From: CAWAMD01 sp963783045
GTDB lineage: Bacteria > Actinomycetota > Nitriliruptoria > Nitriliruptorales > Nitriliruptoraceae
Reading direction: 5' to 3'
NCBI GenBank assembly: GCA_963783045.1
Contig: CAWAMD010000002.1
Span: forward strand, 372,001 to 436,000
DNA: 64,000 bases
This document shows, piece after piece, positions 41,418 through 49,724 of the stretch. Within the stretch, counting starts at the first letter, position 1; each line of letters opens with the position of its first letter. The notes beneath the pieces are model-generated. The model made no database searches, had not been told where the DNA came from, and was given only the letters and a program-made list of their open reading frames with translations. Made by a program: the position numbers and the translations under genes.

Positions 41418-42124
41418 GACCGGCCGGCGTCCTTGCCCGTGCCGCCGCCGGCGTCGGCGTCGCCGCCCACGGCGTCCTCCGGCGGGTTGCCGGCGGTCAC
41501 GTCGTCGGGGGCGGAGGGCTCCTGCGCGGGGCCGGGCTCGTCCTCGGGCGTCGCCTGCGCCTCGATGCCCTCGCCCTCGCCCGGGGTCGTCTCGACCGTC
41601 TCGTCGAGCAGCTCCTCCGGCTCCTCCTCGATGGCGTCCGCGATGGTGGCGGCACCGGCCGCCCCCTCGCCCACCGAGACGTCCCCGGAGCGCTTGCGCC
41701 GACGGCCGAACAGGCCGCGTGAGCGCCGCTGCTTCTCGACCTCGATGGCCTCGTCGCCGGAGCGCGCGCCGCGCTCGACGAGCTGGATCAGCGCCATGGG
41801 CGCGTTGTCCCCGGCCCGCGGCTCGAGCTTGAGGATGCGGGTGTAGCCGCCGGGACGGTCGGCGAACCGGGGCGCGACCTCCTCGAAGAGGTAGGCCACG
41901 ACGTTGCGGTCCCGCAGCTTCGCCAGCACCTGCCGACGGGCCGCGACGTCGCCGCCCTTCGCCTTGGTGATGAGCTTCTCGGCGTACGGCCGCAGCGTCT
42001 TCGCCTTCGTCTCGGTCGTCTTGACCTCGCCGTGGCGGAACAGGTCGCTGGCCAGGTTGGCGAGCATCAGCTTCTGATGCGCCGGGCCGGCCCCCAAGCG
42101 GGGCCCACGCTTCGGACTCGGCAT
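41414..42124 (-). CDS. rplQ: 50S ribosomal protein L17 with long acidic tail
   Basis: The first ~120 residues are a normal L17 (RLGAGPAHQKLMLANLASDLF, KAKTLRPYAEKLITKAK, ending PMALIQLVER). A basic patch (GLFGRRRKRS) follows, then about 90 residues rich in Glu, Asp, Pro and Gly. Total 236 aa against ~120 in most bacteria; shorter extensions are known in actinobacteria. It lies between rpoA and truA. Confidence 0.96.
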   Translation of the reverse strand: MPSPKRGPRLGAGPAHQKLMLANLASDLFRHGEVKTTETKAKTLRPYAEKLITKAKGGDVAARRQVLAKLRDRNVVAYLFEEVAPRFADRPGGYTRILKLEPRAGDNAPMALIQLVERGARSGDEAIEVEKQRRSRGLFGRRRKRSGDVSVGEGAAGAATIADAIEEEPEELLDETVETTPGEGEGIEAQATPEDEPGPAQEPSAPDDVTAGNPPEDAVGGDADAGGGTGKDAGRS

Positions 42125-42201
42125 CGTGGTTCCTTACGTCGTGTCGCTCGTGGAGGTCGTGCGTGCGGACGGGCGGCGGACGAGCCGCCGCCCGGTCATC
42201 G

Positions 42202-43236
42202 TCACTCGGCCAGGCCCAGGCCCATCTCGGCGAGCTTCTCCTTGACCTCGTCGATGGACTTGGCGCCGAAGTTGCGGATCTCCAGCAGGTCCTGCTCGCT
42301 CTTCTTGACGAGCTCGCCGACCGTGCCGATGCCCTCGCGCTTCAGGCAGTTGTACGACCGGACCGACAGGTCGAGGTCCTCGATCGGCAGCTGCAGGTCG
42401 GGCGAGAGGGCCTCGAAGGCGTCCTCGGGGGACACGACGATTCCGCCCGGCCCGGACTGCTCGAACTCGGCGAACTGGTCGAAGAGCACCTTCAGGGTCT
42501 CACCGGCCGAGGACAGCGCCTGCGCCGGCGTGAGCGACCCGTCGGTCTCGACGTCGAGCACGAGACGGTCGTAGTTCGTCATCTGCTCGACACGCGTGGA
42601 CTCGACCTTGTAGGCCACCCGCCGGATGGGCGAGAAGATGGAGTCGACCGGGATGACCCCGATCGGGTCGTTGCCACGCTTGTTGTCGTCGGCGGTCCGG
42701 TAGCCGCGGCCGCGCTCGACGGTCAGGTACATCTCGAGGTGACCGTTCGCGTTCAGCGTCGCGATGTGCAGGTCCTCGTTCACGACCTCCACCTGCGACG
42801 GCGCGAAGATGTTCTCCGCGGTCAGCACACCCGGACCGTCACCACCGAGGAAGATCTCGACCGGCTCGTCCGACTCGGAGCGGACGACGAGGTCCTTGAT
42901 GTTCAGGATGATGTCGGTGACATCCTCCTTGACGCCCTCGATCGCGCTGAACTCGTGCAGCACGGAGCCGCCCTCGGGGCCGGCGGCCTGGGCGGAGGTG
43001 AACCGGATGCGGGTGACGGCCGCGCCCGGGATGGAGGACAGCAGGGTGCGCCGCAGGGAGTTGCCCAGCGTGTACCCGAAGCCCGGCTCGAGCGGCTCGA
43101 TCGAGAACCGGGACCGCAGTCCCTCCTCGACCGTGTCCTCCTCGAGACGCGGACGGTAGGTGATGAACGGCGAGCCTCCGGGGGTCTCCCCGAGCGTGAT
43201 CGCGCCGTCGTCCTCGTAGTAACCGAAGTCGGACAT
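42202..43236 (-). CDS. rpoA: RNA polymerase alpha subunit
   Basis: A 344-aa subunit that starts polymerase assembly and binds activators. The N-terminal domain has EPLEPGFGYTLGNSLRRTLLSSIPGAAVT; the C-terminal domain (about 260-330) has DLSVRSYNCLKREGI and FGAKSIDEVKEKL. ATG 43236 has GAGGAG upstream. Order rpsD-rpoA-rplQ is standard. Confidence 0.98.
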   Translation of the reverse strand: MSDFGYYEDDGAITLGETPGGSPFITYRPRLEEDTVEEGLRSRFSIEPLEPGFGYTLGNSLRRTLLSSIPGAAVTRIRFTSAQAAGPEGGSVLHEFSAIEGVKEDVTDIILNIKDLVVRSESDEPVEIFLGGDGPGVLTAENIFAPSQVEVVNEDLHIATLNANGHLEMYLTVERGRGYRTADDNKRGNDPIGVIPVDSIFSPIRRVAYKVESTRVEQMTNYDRLVLDVETDGSLTPAQALSSAGETLKVLFDQFAEFEQSGPGGIVVSPEDAFEALSPDLQLPIEDLDLSVRSYNCLKREGIGTVGELVKKSEQDLLEIRNFGAKSIDEVKEKLAEMGLGLAE

Positions 43237-43398
43237 CGTTGCTCCTCGATTGCTTCGGCGGGGACGTCCCCCCGCCACGCGACGCCCTCGTTCCCAGGGC
43301 CATCGGCAGTCGCGCTCGTACCACCGTCGCCCGGTGTCCTGGGCCGAGCGACGGACCGCCGACGGGTGCCGGCAGCGACGGGTATGTGGGTGGACCGA

Positions 43399-44025
43399 CT
43401 ACTTGGAGTAGAGCTCGACGATGAGCTGCTCCTGCACCGGCACGTCGATCTGGGTGCGCTCCGGCGTGCCCTGCACGGTGACCTTGCGACCCTCGGTGTC
43501 GGTCGCGAGCCAGTCCGGCACCGGGCGACGGCCGAAGACCTCGAGCGCGCCCATGACGGGCTGGATGCTCTTCGCCTTCGGCTTGAAGGTGATCTCGTCA
43601 CCGGGACGGACCCGGTACGACGGGATGTTGGTGACGCGACCGTTGACGAGGACGTGGCGGTGACGCACGAGCTGCCGGGCCTCGTCACGCGACCGGGACA
43701 GCCCGGCGCGGTAGACGACGTTGTCGAGCCGGAGCTCGAGCAGGCGCAGCAGGTTCTCGCCCGTGAGGCCCTCGCGGCGGTTGGCCTCCTCGTAGTAGTT
43801 GCGGAACTGCCGCTCGAGGACGCCGTAGATGCGGCGCGCCTTCTGCTTCTCCCGCAGCTGGAGGAGGTACTCGCTCTCCTTGATGCGCCCACGGCCGTTC
43901 TCGCCCGGCGGGTAGGGGCGCCGCTCGACGGGGCACTTCGGCGAGTCGCACTTGTTGCCCTTGAGGTAGAGCTTCTGGCGCTCGCGACGGCAGAGCTTGC
44001 AGTCTGGGCCGGTGTACCGAGCCAT
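43399..44025 (-). CDS. rpsD: 30S ribosomal protein S4
   Basis: A 208-aa primary 16S-binding protein. It is the zinc-binding form, with CKLCRRERQKLYLKGNKC and a further Cys in SPKCP near the N-terminus. The S4 RNA-binding domain (RLDNVVYRAGLSRSRDEARQLV) and the ELYSK end are normal. A 162-nt gap precedes rpoA. Confidence 0.98.
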   Translation of the reverse strand: MARYTGPDCKLCRRERQKLYLKGNKCDSPKCPVERRPYPPGENGRGRIKESEYLLQLREKQKARRIYGVLERQFRNYYEEANRREGLTGENLLRLLELRLDNVVYRAGLSRSRDEARQLVRHRHVLVNGRVTNIPSYRVRPGDEITFKPKAKSIQPVMGALEVFGRRPVPDWLATDTEGRKVTVQGTPERTQIDVPVQEQLIVELYSK

Positions 44026-44069
44026 GTGTTTCTATCCCTCGTGTCGTGGTGACGCTGGCGGCCGCGTCG

Positions 44070-44459
44070 TCAGACGCGGCGCCGCTTCGGCGGGCGGCAG
44101 CCGTTGTGCGGAACCGGGGTGATGTCCTTGATGCTCAGGACCTCGAGGCCCGCCGCAGCGAGCGTCCGGATCGCGGTCTCACGACCGGCACCGGGGCCCT
44201 TGCACAGCACGTCGACCTTGCGTACGCCGTTGTCGATGGCCGTCTTCGTGGCCTGCTCCGCGGCGAGCTGCGCGGCGAACGGCGTCGACTTGCGGCTGCC
44301 CTTGAACCCGGCGTTGCCGCCAGACGACCAGGAGATCACGTTGCCCTGCTGGTCGGTGAACGTGATGGTCGTGTTGTTGAAGGTGGCCTTGATGTGCACC
44401 TTCGCGTGCAGGACGTTCTTGCGTTCGCGCTTCTTCGCGCGCTGCTTCTTCTGCGCCAT
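44070..44459 (-). CDS. rpsK: 30S ribosomal protein S11
   Basis: A 129-aa platform protein near the Shine-Dalgarno cleft. HIKATFNNTTITFTD, GFKGSRKSTPFAAQ and the end DITPVPHNGCRPPKRRRV are typical. It follows rpsM by 18 nt. Confidence 0.98.
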   Translation of the reverse strand: MAQKKQRAKKRERKNVLHAKVHIKATFNNTTITFTDQQGNVISWSSGGNAGFKGSRKSTPFAAQLAAEQATKTAIDNGVRKVDVLCKGPGAGRETAIRTLAAAGLEVLSIKDITPVPHNGCRPPKRRRV

Positions 44460-44477
44460 GATGATCGCTCCGAGGAC

Positions 44478-44861
44478 TCAGTGCTTGCGCGTGGGCTTGC
44501 GGATGCCGCCGACGGTGCGTCGGGGCCCCTTGCGGGTGCGCGCGTTCGTGTGCGTGCGCTGACCGCGGACCGGCAGACCGAGCCGGTGACGGATCCCCTG
44601 GTAGGACCCGATCTCGATCTTGCGCTTGATGTTGTTGGCGACCTCGCGGCGCAGATCACCCTCGACCCGGTACGCGTTCTCGATGTGCTGACGGATCGCC
44701 TGCACCTGGTCGTCGGTCAGATCCCGTACCCGGATGTCGGGCTCGATCCCCGACATCTGGAGGGTCTCCTCCGCGCGGGTACGGCCGACCCCGTAGATGT
44801 AGGTCAGCGCGATCACCACACGCTTGTCGCGAGGGATGTCGACTCCTGCAATACGTGCCAT
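44478..44861 (-). CDS. rpsM: 30S ribosomal protein S13
   Basis: A 127-aa head protein at the subunit bridge. It begins MARIAGVDIPRDKRVVIALTYIYG and contains GIRHRLGLPVRGQRTHTNARTRKG. It follows rpmJ by 11 nt. Confidence 0.98.
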   Translation of the reverse strand: MARIAGVDIPRDKRVVIALTYIYGVGRTRAEETLQMSGIEPDIRVRDLTDDQVQAIRQHIENAYRVEGDLRREVANNIKRKIEIGSYQGIRHRLGLPVRGQRTHTNARTRKGPRRTVGGIRKPTRKH

Positions 44862-44872
44862 CGTCGTCCCCC

Positions 44873-44986
44873 TCAGCCCTGGCGCTGCTTGTGGCGCGGA
44901 TTGGTGCAGATCACCCGGACCCGCCCTTTGCGGCGGATGATCTTGCAGTTGTCACACATCCTCTTCACAGAGGGATGGACCTTCAT
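44873..44986 (-). CDS. rpmJ: 50S ribosomal protein L36
   Basis: A 37-residue protein, MKVHPSVKRMCDNCKIIRRK followed by GRVRVICTNPRHKQRQG. It is the zinc form: CDNC, then Cys and His complete the site. GGAGGAGAAC lies just before the ATG. It sits in its standard place between infA and rpsM. Confidence 0.97.
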   Translation of the reverse strand: MKVHPSVKRMCDNCKIIRRKGRVRVICTNPRHKQRQG

Positions 44987-45158
44987 CGTTGTTCTCCTCC
45001 GGCGGACCGGCGCCGCTGCGCCGGCGACGCGATGGCCTCCACCTACGCGTCGGGGTCGAACCGGGAAGCTCCGGACCGACCGGCCGTCATGTCGTGTCTG
45101 CAGTTGTGGGATGCGCGGATGGTCGCGCGGCCTGGAGGAGCCGCGCCCGCGCGGGCCG

Positions 45159-45380
45159 CTACTTGTAGCGGTAGGTGATGCGACCGCGGGTCAGGTCGTA
45201 GGGCGAGAGCTCCACGACCACGCGGTCACCCGGAAGGATCCGGATGTAGTGCATCCGCATCTTCCCGGAGATGTGGGCCAGGACCTTGTGCCCGTTGTCG
45301 AGCTCGACACGGAACATCGTGTTGGGCAGCGGTTCGACGACCGTGCCCTCGACCTGGATGGAGTCTTCCTTCTGGCTCAA
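45159..45380 (-). CDS. infA: Translation initiation factor IF-1
   Basis: A 73-aa OB-fold protein that occupies the ribosomal A site during initiation. It has VEGTVVEPLPNTMFRVELDNGH and the end DLTRGRITYRYK. The start is TTG 45380, with GGAGG 7 nt upstream. It is separated from rpmJ by 172 nt and from the next upstream gene by 328 nt, so it may have its own promoter. Confidence 0.98.
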   Translation of the reverse strand: MSQKEDSIQVEGTVVEPLPNTMFRVELDNGHKVLAHISGKMRMHYIRILPGDRVVVELSPYDLTRGRITYRYK

Positions 45381-45536
45381 GCGCCAGCCTCCGGTTGTTC
45401 GCGGTTGCAGCTACAGGGTGAGTCGCTTCGCCACGGATGCACGGCGACGCCCATCAGGGGCGGGCGTCGGGTGAACGTCGACGCGTGGGTTCGCGCTGAC
45501 GGTTCCGGGCGGGAGATCGCCACGGCGTGACGAAGA

Positions 45537-45554
45537 CCCTGCCTCGCGGCAGGG
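45537..45554 (-). terminator. Hairpin with GCGA tetraloop, terminator
   Basis: On the minus strand CCCTGCC-GCGA-GGCAGGG is followed by TCTTCGTC. A 7-bp stem with a stable GNRA loop and a T-rich tail fits a second terminator after the peptidase gene. Confidence 0.55.
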
Positions 45555-45600
45555 CCGGTGCACGATGGTAGCAACCGTGGCGGGCAGCGTCCAACGGCGG

Positions 45601-45635
45601 GACGGGCGCCCGCAGATGTGCGCTGGGCGCCCGTC
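45601..45635 (-). terminator. Terminator of the NlpC/P60 gene
   Basis: A perfect 11-bp stem (GACGGGCGCCC at 45601-45611 with 45625-45635) closes a 13-nt loop, 74 nt after the stop. No T tract, as is common at high GC. Confidence 0.65.
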
Positions 45636-45708
45636 CGGCCGTGTGCGTGCAACCCTCGTCGAGCCGAACGCGTCGGAGTGACCGAAGCGTTGTGAGCCTG
45701 AAGGAGGA

Positions 45709-46300
45709 TCAGTGGTTGACGCGGCCGAACTTCACGATGTCGCGGCGGTGCACCATCTCGCGGTCCTCCCGCACGGTGTACCCCGAGCGGGGCGCGTCGA
45801 CGGCGCTGCCGTCGCCGACGTACACGGACACGTGATGCACCGGGTCGCCGTAGAAGATGAGGTCGCCGGGCAGCAGGTCCTCGCGGGAGACGCTGCGCGT
45901 GATGCCCGCCTGACTGCGCGAGCTGTGCGGCAGCGAGACGCCACCGGCGCGCCAGGCGTAGAGCGTCAGGCCGGAGCAGTCGAAGCGATCAGGGACCTGC
46001 CGCGCCCCACTGGTAGGGGTCGCCGATCTGGTCGCGGGCGGTCTGGACGACGCGCTGGACGCGATCGGCCCAGTCGATGAGCCACTGACGATCGGGGTCG
46101 TCGACACGGGTTCCCCAGTCGTGGCCGACGCGGTTGAGCGCGTAGGCGACATCGGGGTCGTCGACGTTGGTGCCCGGGTCGTGCCCGGTCATACGCACCG
46201 ACTGCTCCAGGCTCGGTGCTGCTGAGGCGATGGTCTGGGTACTGAACAGCATGGCGATGGCCACACCGGACACGGTGATGCGACGGAGTGCACGCAGCAC
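45709..46300 (-). CDS. Secreted NlpC/P60 peptidase, interrupted by a +1 frameshift
   Basis: A predicted cell-wall endopeptidase, 196 aa once repaired. The start GTG 46300 (AGGAG 8 nt upstream) gives a signal peptide with cleavage near ASA-AP at residue 28. Two copies of GHDxGTxVDDPD follow (39-50 and 59-70), then the NlpC/P60 domain with Cys108 in DRFDCSGL and His156 in HHVSVYVGDG. The frame breaks right after QWGAAGP; dropping the A at 45991 joins it to DRFDCSGL. It interrupts the normally tight map-infA junction and has its own terminators. Confidence 0.82.
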
Positions 46301-46770
46301 GAGATCGCTCCTGGTCGGGGGCAAGATGCAGGCAGCGGCGTGCGACGGGGTTGGGGAAGGACGCAGCGCGCGCTGCCGGTTCGGCTCGACGGTCGGTGCG
46401 AGGTCACGGCAAGAGGTCAGTGCCTGTATCGGCACGGTCGTATGGATGCTGTACACCCGGACTTGACCGGGCGTTCACCGACCGGCTGGAAAGGATGGTC
46501 GGTCAACCGCCCAGAATCAAGTTTGGCGCCCCGTCGGCTGTGGAGCACGCGCAGACCGAACACCCCGGAACTCGCCCAATCCGGACACCGCCGCCCCCTC
46601 CCCGGGCGCACATGTGCATCCACGTACGCCAGCGTGCGCGAACGCACATGTGCATCCACGTACGCCAGCGTGCGCGAACGCACATGTGCGCTGATGGGGT
46701 GGGCGCGAGGGGCGCGTGCGAGCGCGTGCGCGCGAGTGGTGGCGCGGGTGCCGGGCGCTGCTGGCGGCGC
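46301..46770 (-). other. Long non-coding gap between map and the NlpC/P60 gene
   Basis: This 470-nt stretch contains the 36-bp repeats at 46606-46689 next to map and a ~300-nt leader for the peptidase gene. A TTGACC hexamer lies at 46501-46506 on the minus strand but has no good -10 at the right distance. NlpC/P60 genes in actinobacteria often carry a c-di-AMP riboswitch; I looked for its conserved blocks and could not recognise them. Confidence 0.5.
46606..46689. repeat. 36-bp tandem repeats with nested palindromes
   Basis: The 10-bp palindrome GCACATGTGC recurs with CACATGTGC at 46609, 46645 and 46681, a period of 36. Each unit also holds GTGCG-CGAA-CGCAC, a short hairpin. Two full units and a partial third are present, about 80 nt after the map stop codon. 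Confidence 0.85.
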
Positions 46771-47574
46771 CTACCAGGTGGGGACCGGCTCGGTCGCCAG
46801 GTTCCGCGGCTCGTCGCTGCGTGCCGTCAGCACGACCGGGCCGTCCTCCGTGACGGCGATCGTGTGCTCCCAGTGGGCCGAGACCTGACCGTCCGCGGTG
46901 ACGACCGTCCAACCGTCGCTGAGCTGGCGGGTCTCCTCCGTGCCGAGGTTGAACATCGGCTCGACCGCGATCACCCAGCCCTTCGAGAGCTTGAGCCCGC
47001 GACCGGCGGTGCCGTAGTTCGGGACCGACGGGTCCTCGTGCAGCGCACGGCCGATGCCGTGACCGACGTACTCGCGAACCACGCCGTAGCCGTGGCGGTC
47101 GGCGACGGACTCGACGGCGGCGCCGATGTCTCCGAGACGGTTCCCCGGCTTCACCTGGCCGAGCCCCTGCCACAGTGCGTTGCGCGTCTCGGTGATCAGC
47201 GTGCGGACGGGCTCGTCGGCCGCCTCCAGCCCGCCCACGACGAGCGTGACGGCGGAGTCGCCGTGGTACCCGTCGACGATCGCGCCGATGTCGAGCGAGA
47301 TGACGTCGCCCTCGTCGAGGGGGACCGACGCCGACGGGATGCCGTGGACGATCTCGTGGTTCTTCGACGTGCAGATGGACGCCGGGAAGCCGCGGTAGCC
47401 CTTGAAGGAGGGCGTGGCCCCCTCGCCGCGGATGACCTGCTCGGCGATCTCGTCGAGGTCCAGGGTCGTCATGCCGGGCGCGAGCTTCTCGATGAGGGTC
47501 TCGGCCGTCTTCGCGACGACGGCACCGGCCGCCGCCATCTTCGCGATCTCGTCGCGAGACTTCTTGATGATCAT
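46771..47574 (-). CDS. map: Methionine aminopeptidase
   Basis: A 267-aa type I enzyme that removes the initiator methionine. Metal ligands are in DIGAIVDGYHGDSA (two Asp), GHGIGRALHE (His), EPMF and the final WEHTIAV (two Glu). No N-terminal zinc-finger extension is present. It lies 20 nt after adk. Confidence 0.97.
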   Translation of the reverse strand: MIIKKSRDEIAKMAAAGAVVAKTAETLIEKLAPGMTTLDLDEIAEQVIRGEGATPSFKGYRGFPASICTSKNHEIVHGIPSASVPLDEGDVISLDIGAIVDGYHGDSAVTLVVGGLEAADEPVRTLITETRNALWQGLGQVKPGNRLGDIGAAVESVADRHGYGVVREYVGHGIGRALHEDPSVPNYGTAGRGLKLSKGWVIAVEPMFNLGTEETRQLSDGWTVVTADGQVSAHWEHTIAVTEDGPVVLTARSDEPRNLATEPVPTW

Positions 47575-47594
47575 GGTCGGTGGCCTCGTGGGGT

Positions 47595-48260
47595 TCAGTC
47601 GGCGGGGGGCTCCTCGTACTCGCGCAGGACCGCGAGCGCGCGCTGGGTCACCTCGTCGACCGTACCCAGGGCCTCGACGTCACGCAGCAGCCCACGCTCC
47701 CAGTAGAAGTACTCGAGCGGCTGGGTCTGGCGGTGGTAGACGTCGAGCCGGTTGAGGACGACCTCCTCGCGGTCGTCATCGCGCTGGTAGAGCTCTCCGC
47801 CGCAGGCGTCGCAGACACCCGGCTCGGACGGCGGGTTGTAGTCGACGTGGTAGACCGCGCCACAGTTGCGGCACACCCGGCGCCCCGTGAGACGGTGGAC
47901 GACCTCGTCCTCGTCGACCGCGAGCCGCAGGACCACGTCCAGCGGCGTTCCCCGGTCGACGAGCAGATCCTCGAGCGACTGCGCCTGGGGCACCGTGCGC
48001 GGGAACCCGTCGAGGTTGAAGCCCGACTTCGCGTCGGGCTCCGCCAGGCGGGCGCCGACCATGCCGACGACCACGTCGTCGGGCACGAGCTCGCCCGCGT
48101 CCATGTACTGCTGCGCCTGGCGGCCGAGATCCGTGGCGGACTTCACGTTCTGGCGAAAGATGTCCCCCGTCGAGATGTGCGGGATCCGGTAGGCGTCCGC
48201 GATGCGGCTCGCCTGGGTCCCCTTCCCCGCACCGGGCGGACCGAGCATGATCACACGCAT
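47595..48260 (-). CDS. adk: Adenylate kinase
   Basis: A 221-aa nucleotide kinase (AMP + ATP to 2 ADP). The P-loop is GPPGAGKGTQ; GFPRT and the long LID with four cysteines (CRNCG and CDACG) show the zinc-binding form. I choose ATG 48260, which places MRVIMLGPPG at the start; an ATG six codons earlier is possible. It is between secY and map as usual. Confidence 0.97.
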   Translation of the reverse strand: MRVIMLGPPGAGKGTQASRIADAYRIPHISTGDIFRQNVKSATDLGRQAQQYMDAGELVPDDVVVGMVGARLAEPDAKSGFNLDGFPRTVPQAQSLEDLLVDRGTPLDVVLRLAVDEDEVVHRLTGRRVCRNCGAVYHVDYNPPSEPGVCDACGGELYQRDDDREEVVLNRLDVYHRQTQPLEYFYWERGLLRDVEALGTVDEVTQRALAVLREYEEPPAD

Positions 48261-48305
48261 GGTTGCCGTAGCCTCCATCTGCTCGCGGTGGCCCCCTCCC
48301 GGCCA

Positions 48306-48327
48306 CGCTGGGGGCGGCAGCCCAGCG
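48306..48327 (-). terminator. Hairpin directly after secY
   Basis: CGCTGGG (48306-48312) pairs with CCCAGCG (48321-48327) across 8 nt, touching the secY stop codon. It may attenuate transcription into adk; there is no T tract. Confidence 0.35.
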
Positions 48328-49605
48328 TCAAGACAGGAACCCTTCGTAGTTGCGCTGCATCAGCTGGCTCTCCACCTGCTTCATGGTCTCCAGGGCCACG
48401 CCGACCATGATCAGCAGGGACACGCCTCCCAGGGGGAACGACTGGACGTTGAACACGGCGAGCGCGACGAACGGGATCACCGCCACCGCGGCGAGGTACA
48501 GGGACCCCGGCAGCGTGATCCGCGTCAGCACACGGTCGAGGTACTCCGCGGTCTGGCGTCCCGGACGAATCCCGGGAATGAACCCACCGTAGCGTTTCAT
48601 GTTGTCGGCCACCTCGATCGGGTTGAACGCGATGGCCGTGTAGAAGTAGGCGAAGAAGATCGTCAGCGCCGCGAAGATGAGGATGTAGACGGGGCTGCGC
48701 GCGTTGCTGAGGTACTGCTGGTCGATGCGCTGCAGCCACGCGGATCCGCTGATGTTCGCCACGAGCGACGGCAGGTACAGCAGCGACGACGCGAAGATCA
48801 CCGGGATGACGCCGGACTGGTTGACCTTCAGCGGGATGTAGGTGCTCTGGCCGCCGTAGGTGCGGCGCCCGACCTGACGGCGGGCGTACTGCACCGGGAT
48901 CCGGCGCTGCCCCTGCTCCATGAAGACGACCGCGACGGTGATGAAGATCCCGAGGACCATCACCATGGTCAGCGCGCCCCAGCCGTTGACCTGCTGGACG
49001 ATCCGGCTGCGCGACGGCATCTGGCTGATGATCGAGATGTAGATGATCAGCGACATGCCGTTGCCGACACCGCGCTGGGTGATGAGCTCGCCGAGCCACA
49101 TGATGAACGAGGTGCCGGCGGTCAGGGTCAGCACGATGAGGATGATCGTGGCGGTCCCGGCGTCCGGCATGACGTTCTGGCCGAACAGGGTGCCGTTGCG
49201 GGCGAGCGTGACGAGACCCGTCGACTGGAGGATGGCCAGCGCGACCGTCGTGTAGCGCGTGTACTGCGTGATCTTGCGCTGGCCGGACTCGCCCTCCTGC
49301 TGCATCTCCTCGAGACGGGGGATGACCACCGCCAGCAGCTGCAGGATGATGCTCGCCGTGATGTAGGGCATGATCCCGAGGGCGAACACCGCCATCTGGG
49401 TGAGCGCCCCGCCCGAGAAGACGTTGATGATCCCGACGATGCCGCCACCGGCGCCGGTCGCCACGGCGTTGCGCAGCTGGGCCACGTCAACCCCGGGAAC
49501 GGGGATCCAGGAGCCGACCCGGTAGACGGCGATGATGAAGAGGGTGAAGAGCAGCTTCCGCCGCAGATCCGGGATCTTGAAGGCGTTGACGAATGCCCTG
49601 AGCAT
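48328..49605 (-). CDS. secY: Protein translocase subunit SecY
   Basis: A 425-aa pore protein of the Sec channel with ten hydrophobic helices. Typical segments are RIPVPGVD-like WIPVPGVDVAQL near the start, GIMPYITASIILQLL and the loop FIPGIRPGRQTAEYL. It closes the spc operon and lies about 120 nt after rplO. Confidence 0.98.
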   Translation of the reverse strand: MLRAFVNAFKIPDLRRKLLFTLFIIAVYRVGSWIPVPGVDVAQLRNAVATGAGGGIVGIINVFSGGALTQMAVFALGIMPYITASIILQLLAVVIPRLEEMQQEGESGQRKITQYTRYTTVALAILQSTGLVTLARNGTLFGQNVMPDAGTATIILIVLTLTAGTSFIMWLGELITQRGVGNGMSLIIYISIISQMPSRSRIVQQVNGWGALTMVMVLGIFITVAVVFMEQGQRRIPVQYARRQVGRRTYGGQSTYIPLKVNQSGVIPVIFASSLLYLPSLVANISGSAWLQRIDQQYLSNARSPVYILIFAALTIFFAYFYTAIAFNPIEVADNMKRYGGFIPGIRPGRQTAEYLDRVLTRITLPGSLYLAAVAVIPFVALAVFNVQSFPLGGVSLLIMVGVALETMKQVESQLMQRNYEGFLS

Positions 49606-49724
49606 CGGGACCTCTCGATGTGCCGTCAGACGCGCCAGGGGCCGGCGGTACTCCCCCGCAGCGTCTGCGCTGGCCCGGCGGGACCGGCCCTCGCCGACCC
49701 CGCCATCCTAGTGGGTGTTGCGCG

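Larger units (their letters stand above)
45381..45708 (-). other. Gap between the NlpC/P60 gene and infA
   Basis: This 328-nt stretch holds two strong hairpins after the peptidase gene (45537-45554 and 45601-45635) and a GACGCCC/GGGCGTC hairpin near 45446-45468 in the infA leader. No clear -35/-10 pair for infA is seen, although one is expected here. Confidence 0.5.

Noticed and set aside
46301..46600. Possible c-di-AMP (ydaO-type) riboswitch before the NlpC/P60 gene
   Set aside because: The gene type and leader length suited it, but the conserved sequence blocks of that riboswitch could not be found by eye on the minus strand. A covariance-model search would decide.
46606..46689. CRISPR-like repeats after map
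   Set aside because: The 36-bp units follow each other without spacers; this is a plain tandem repeat.
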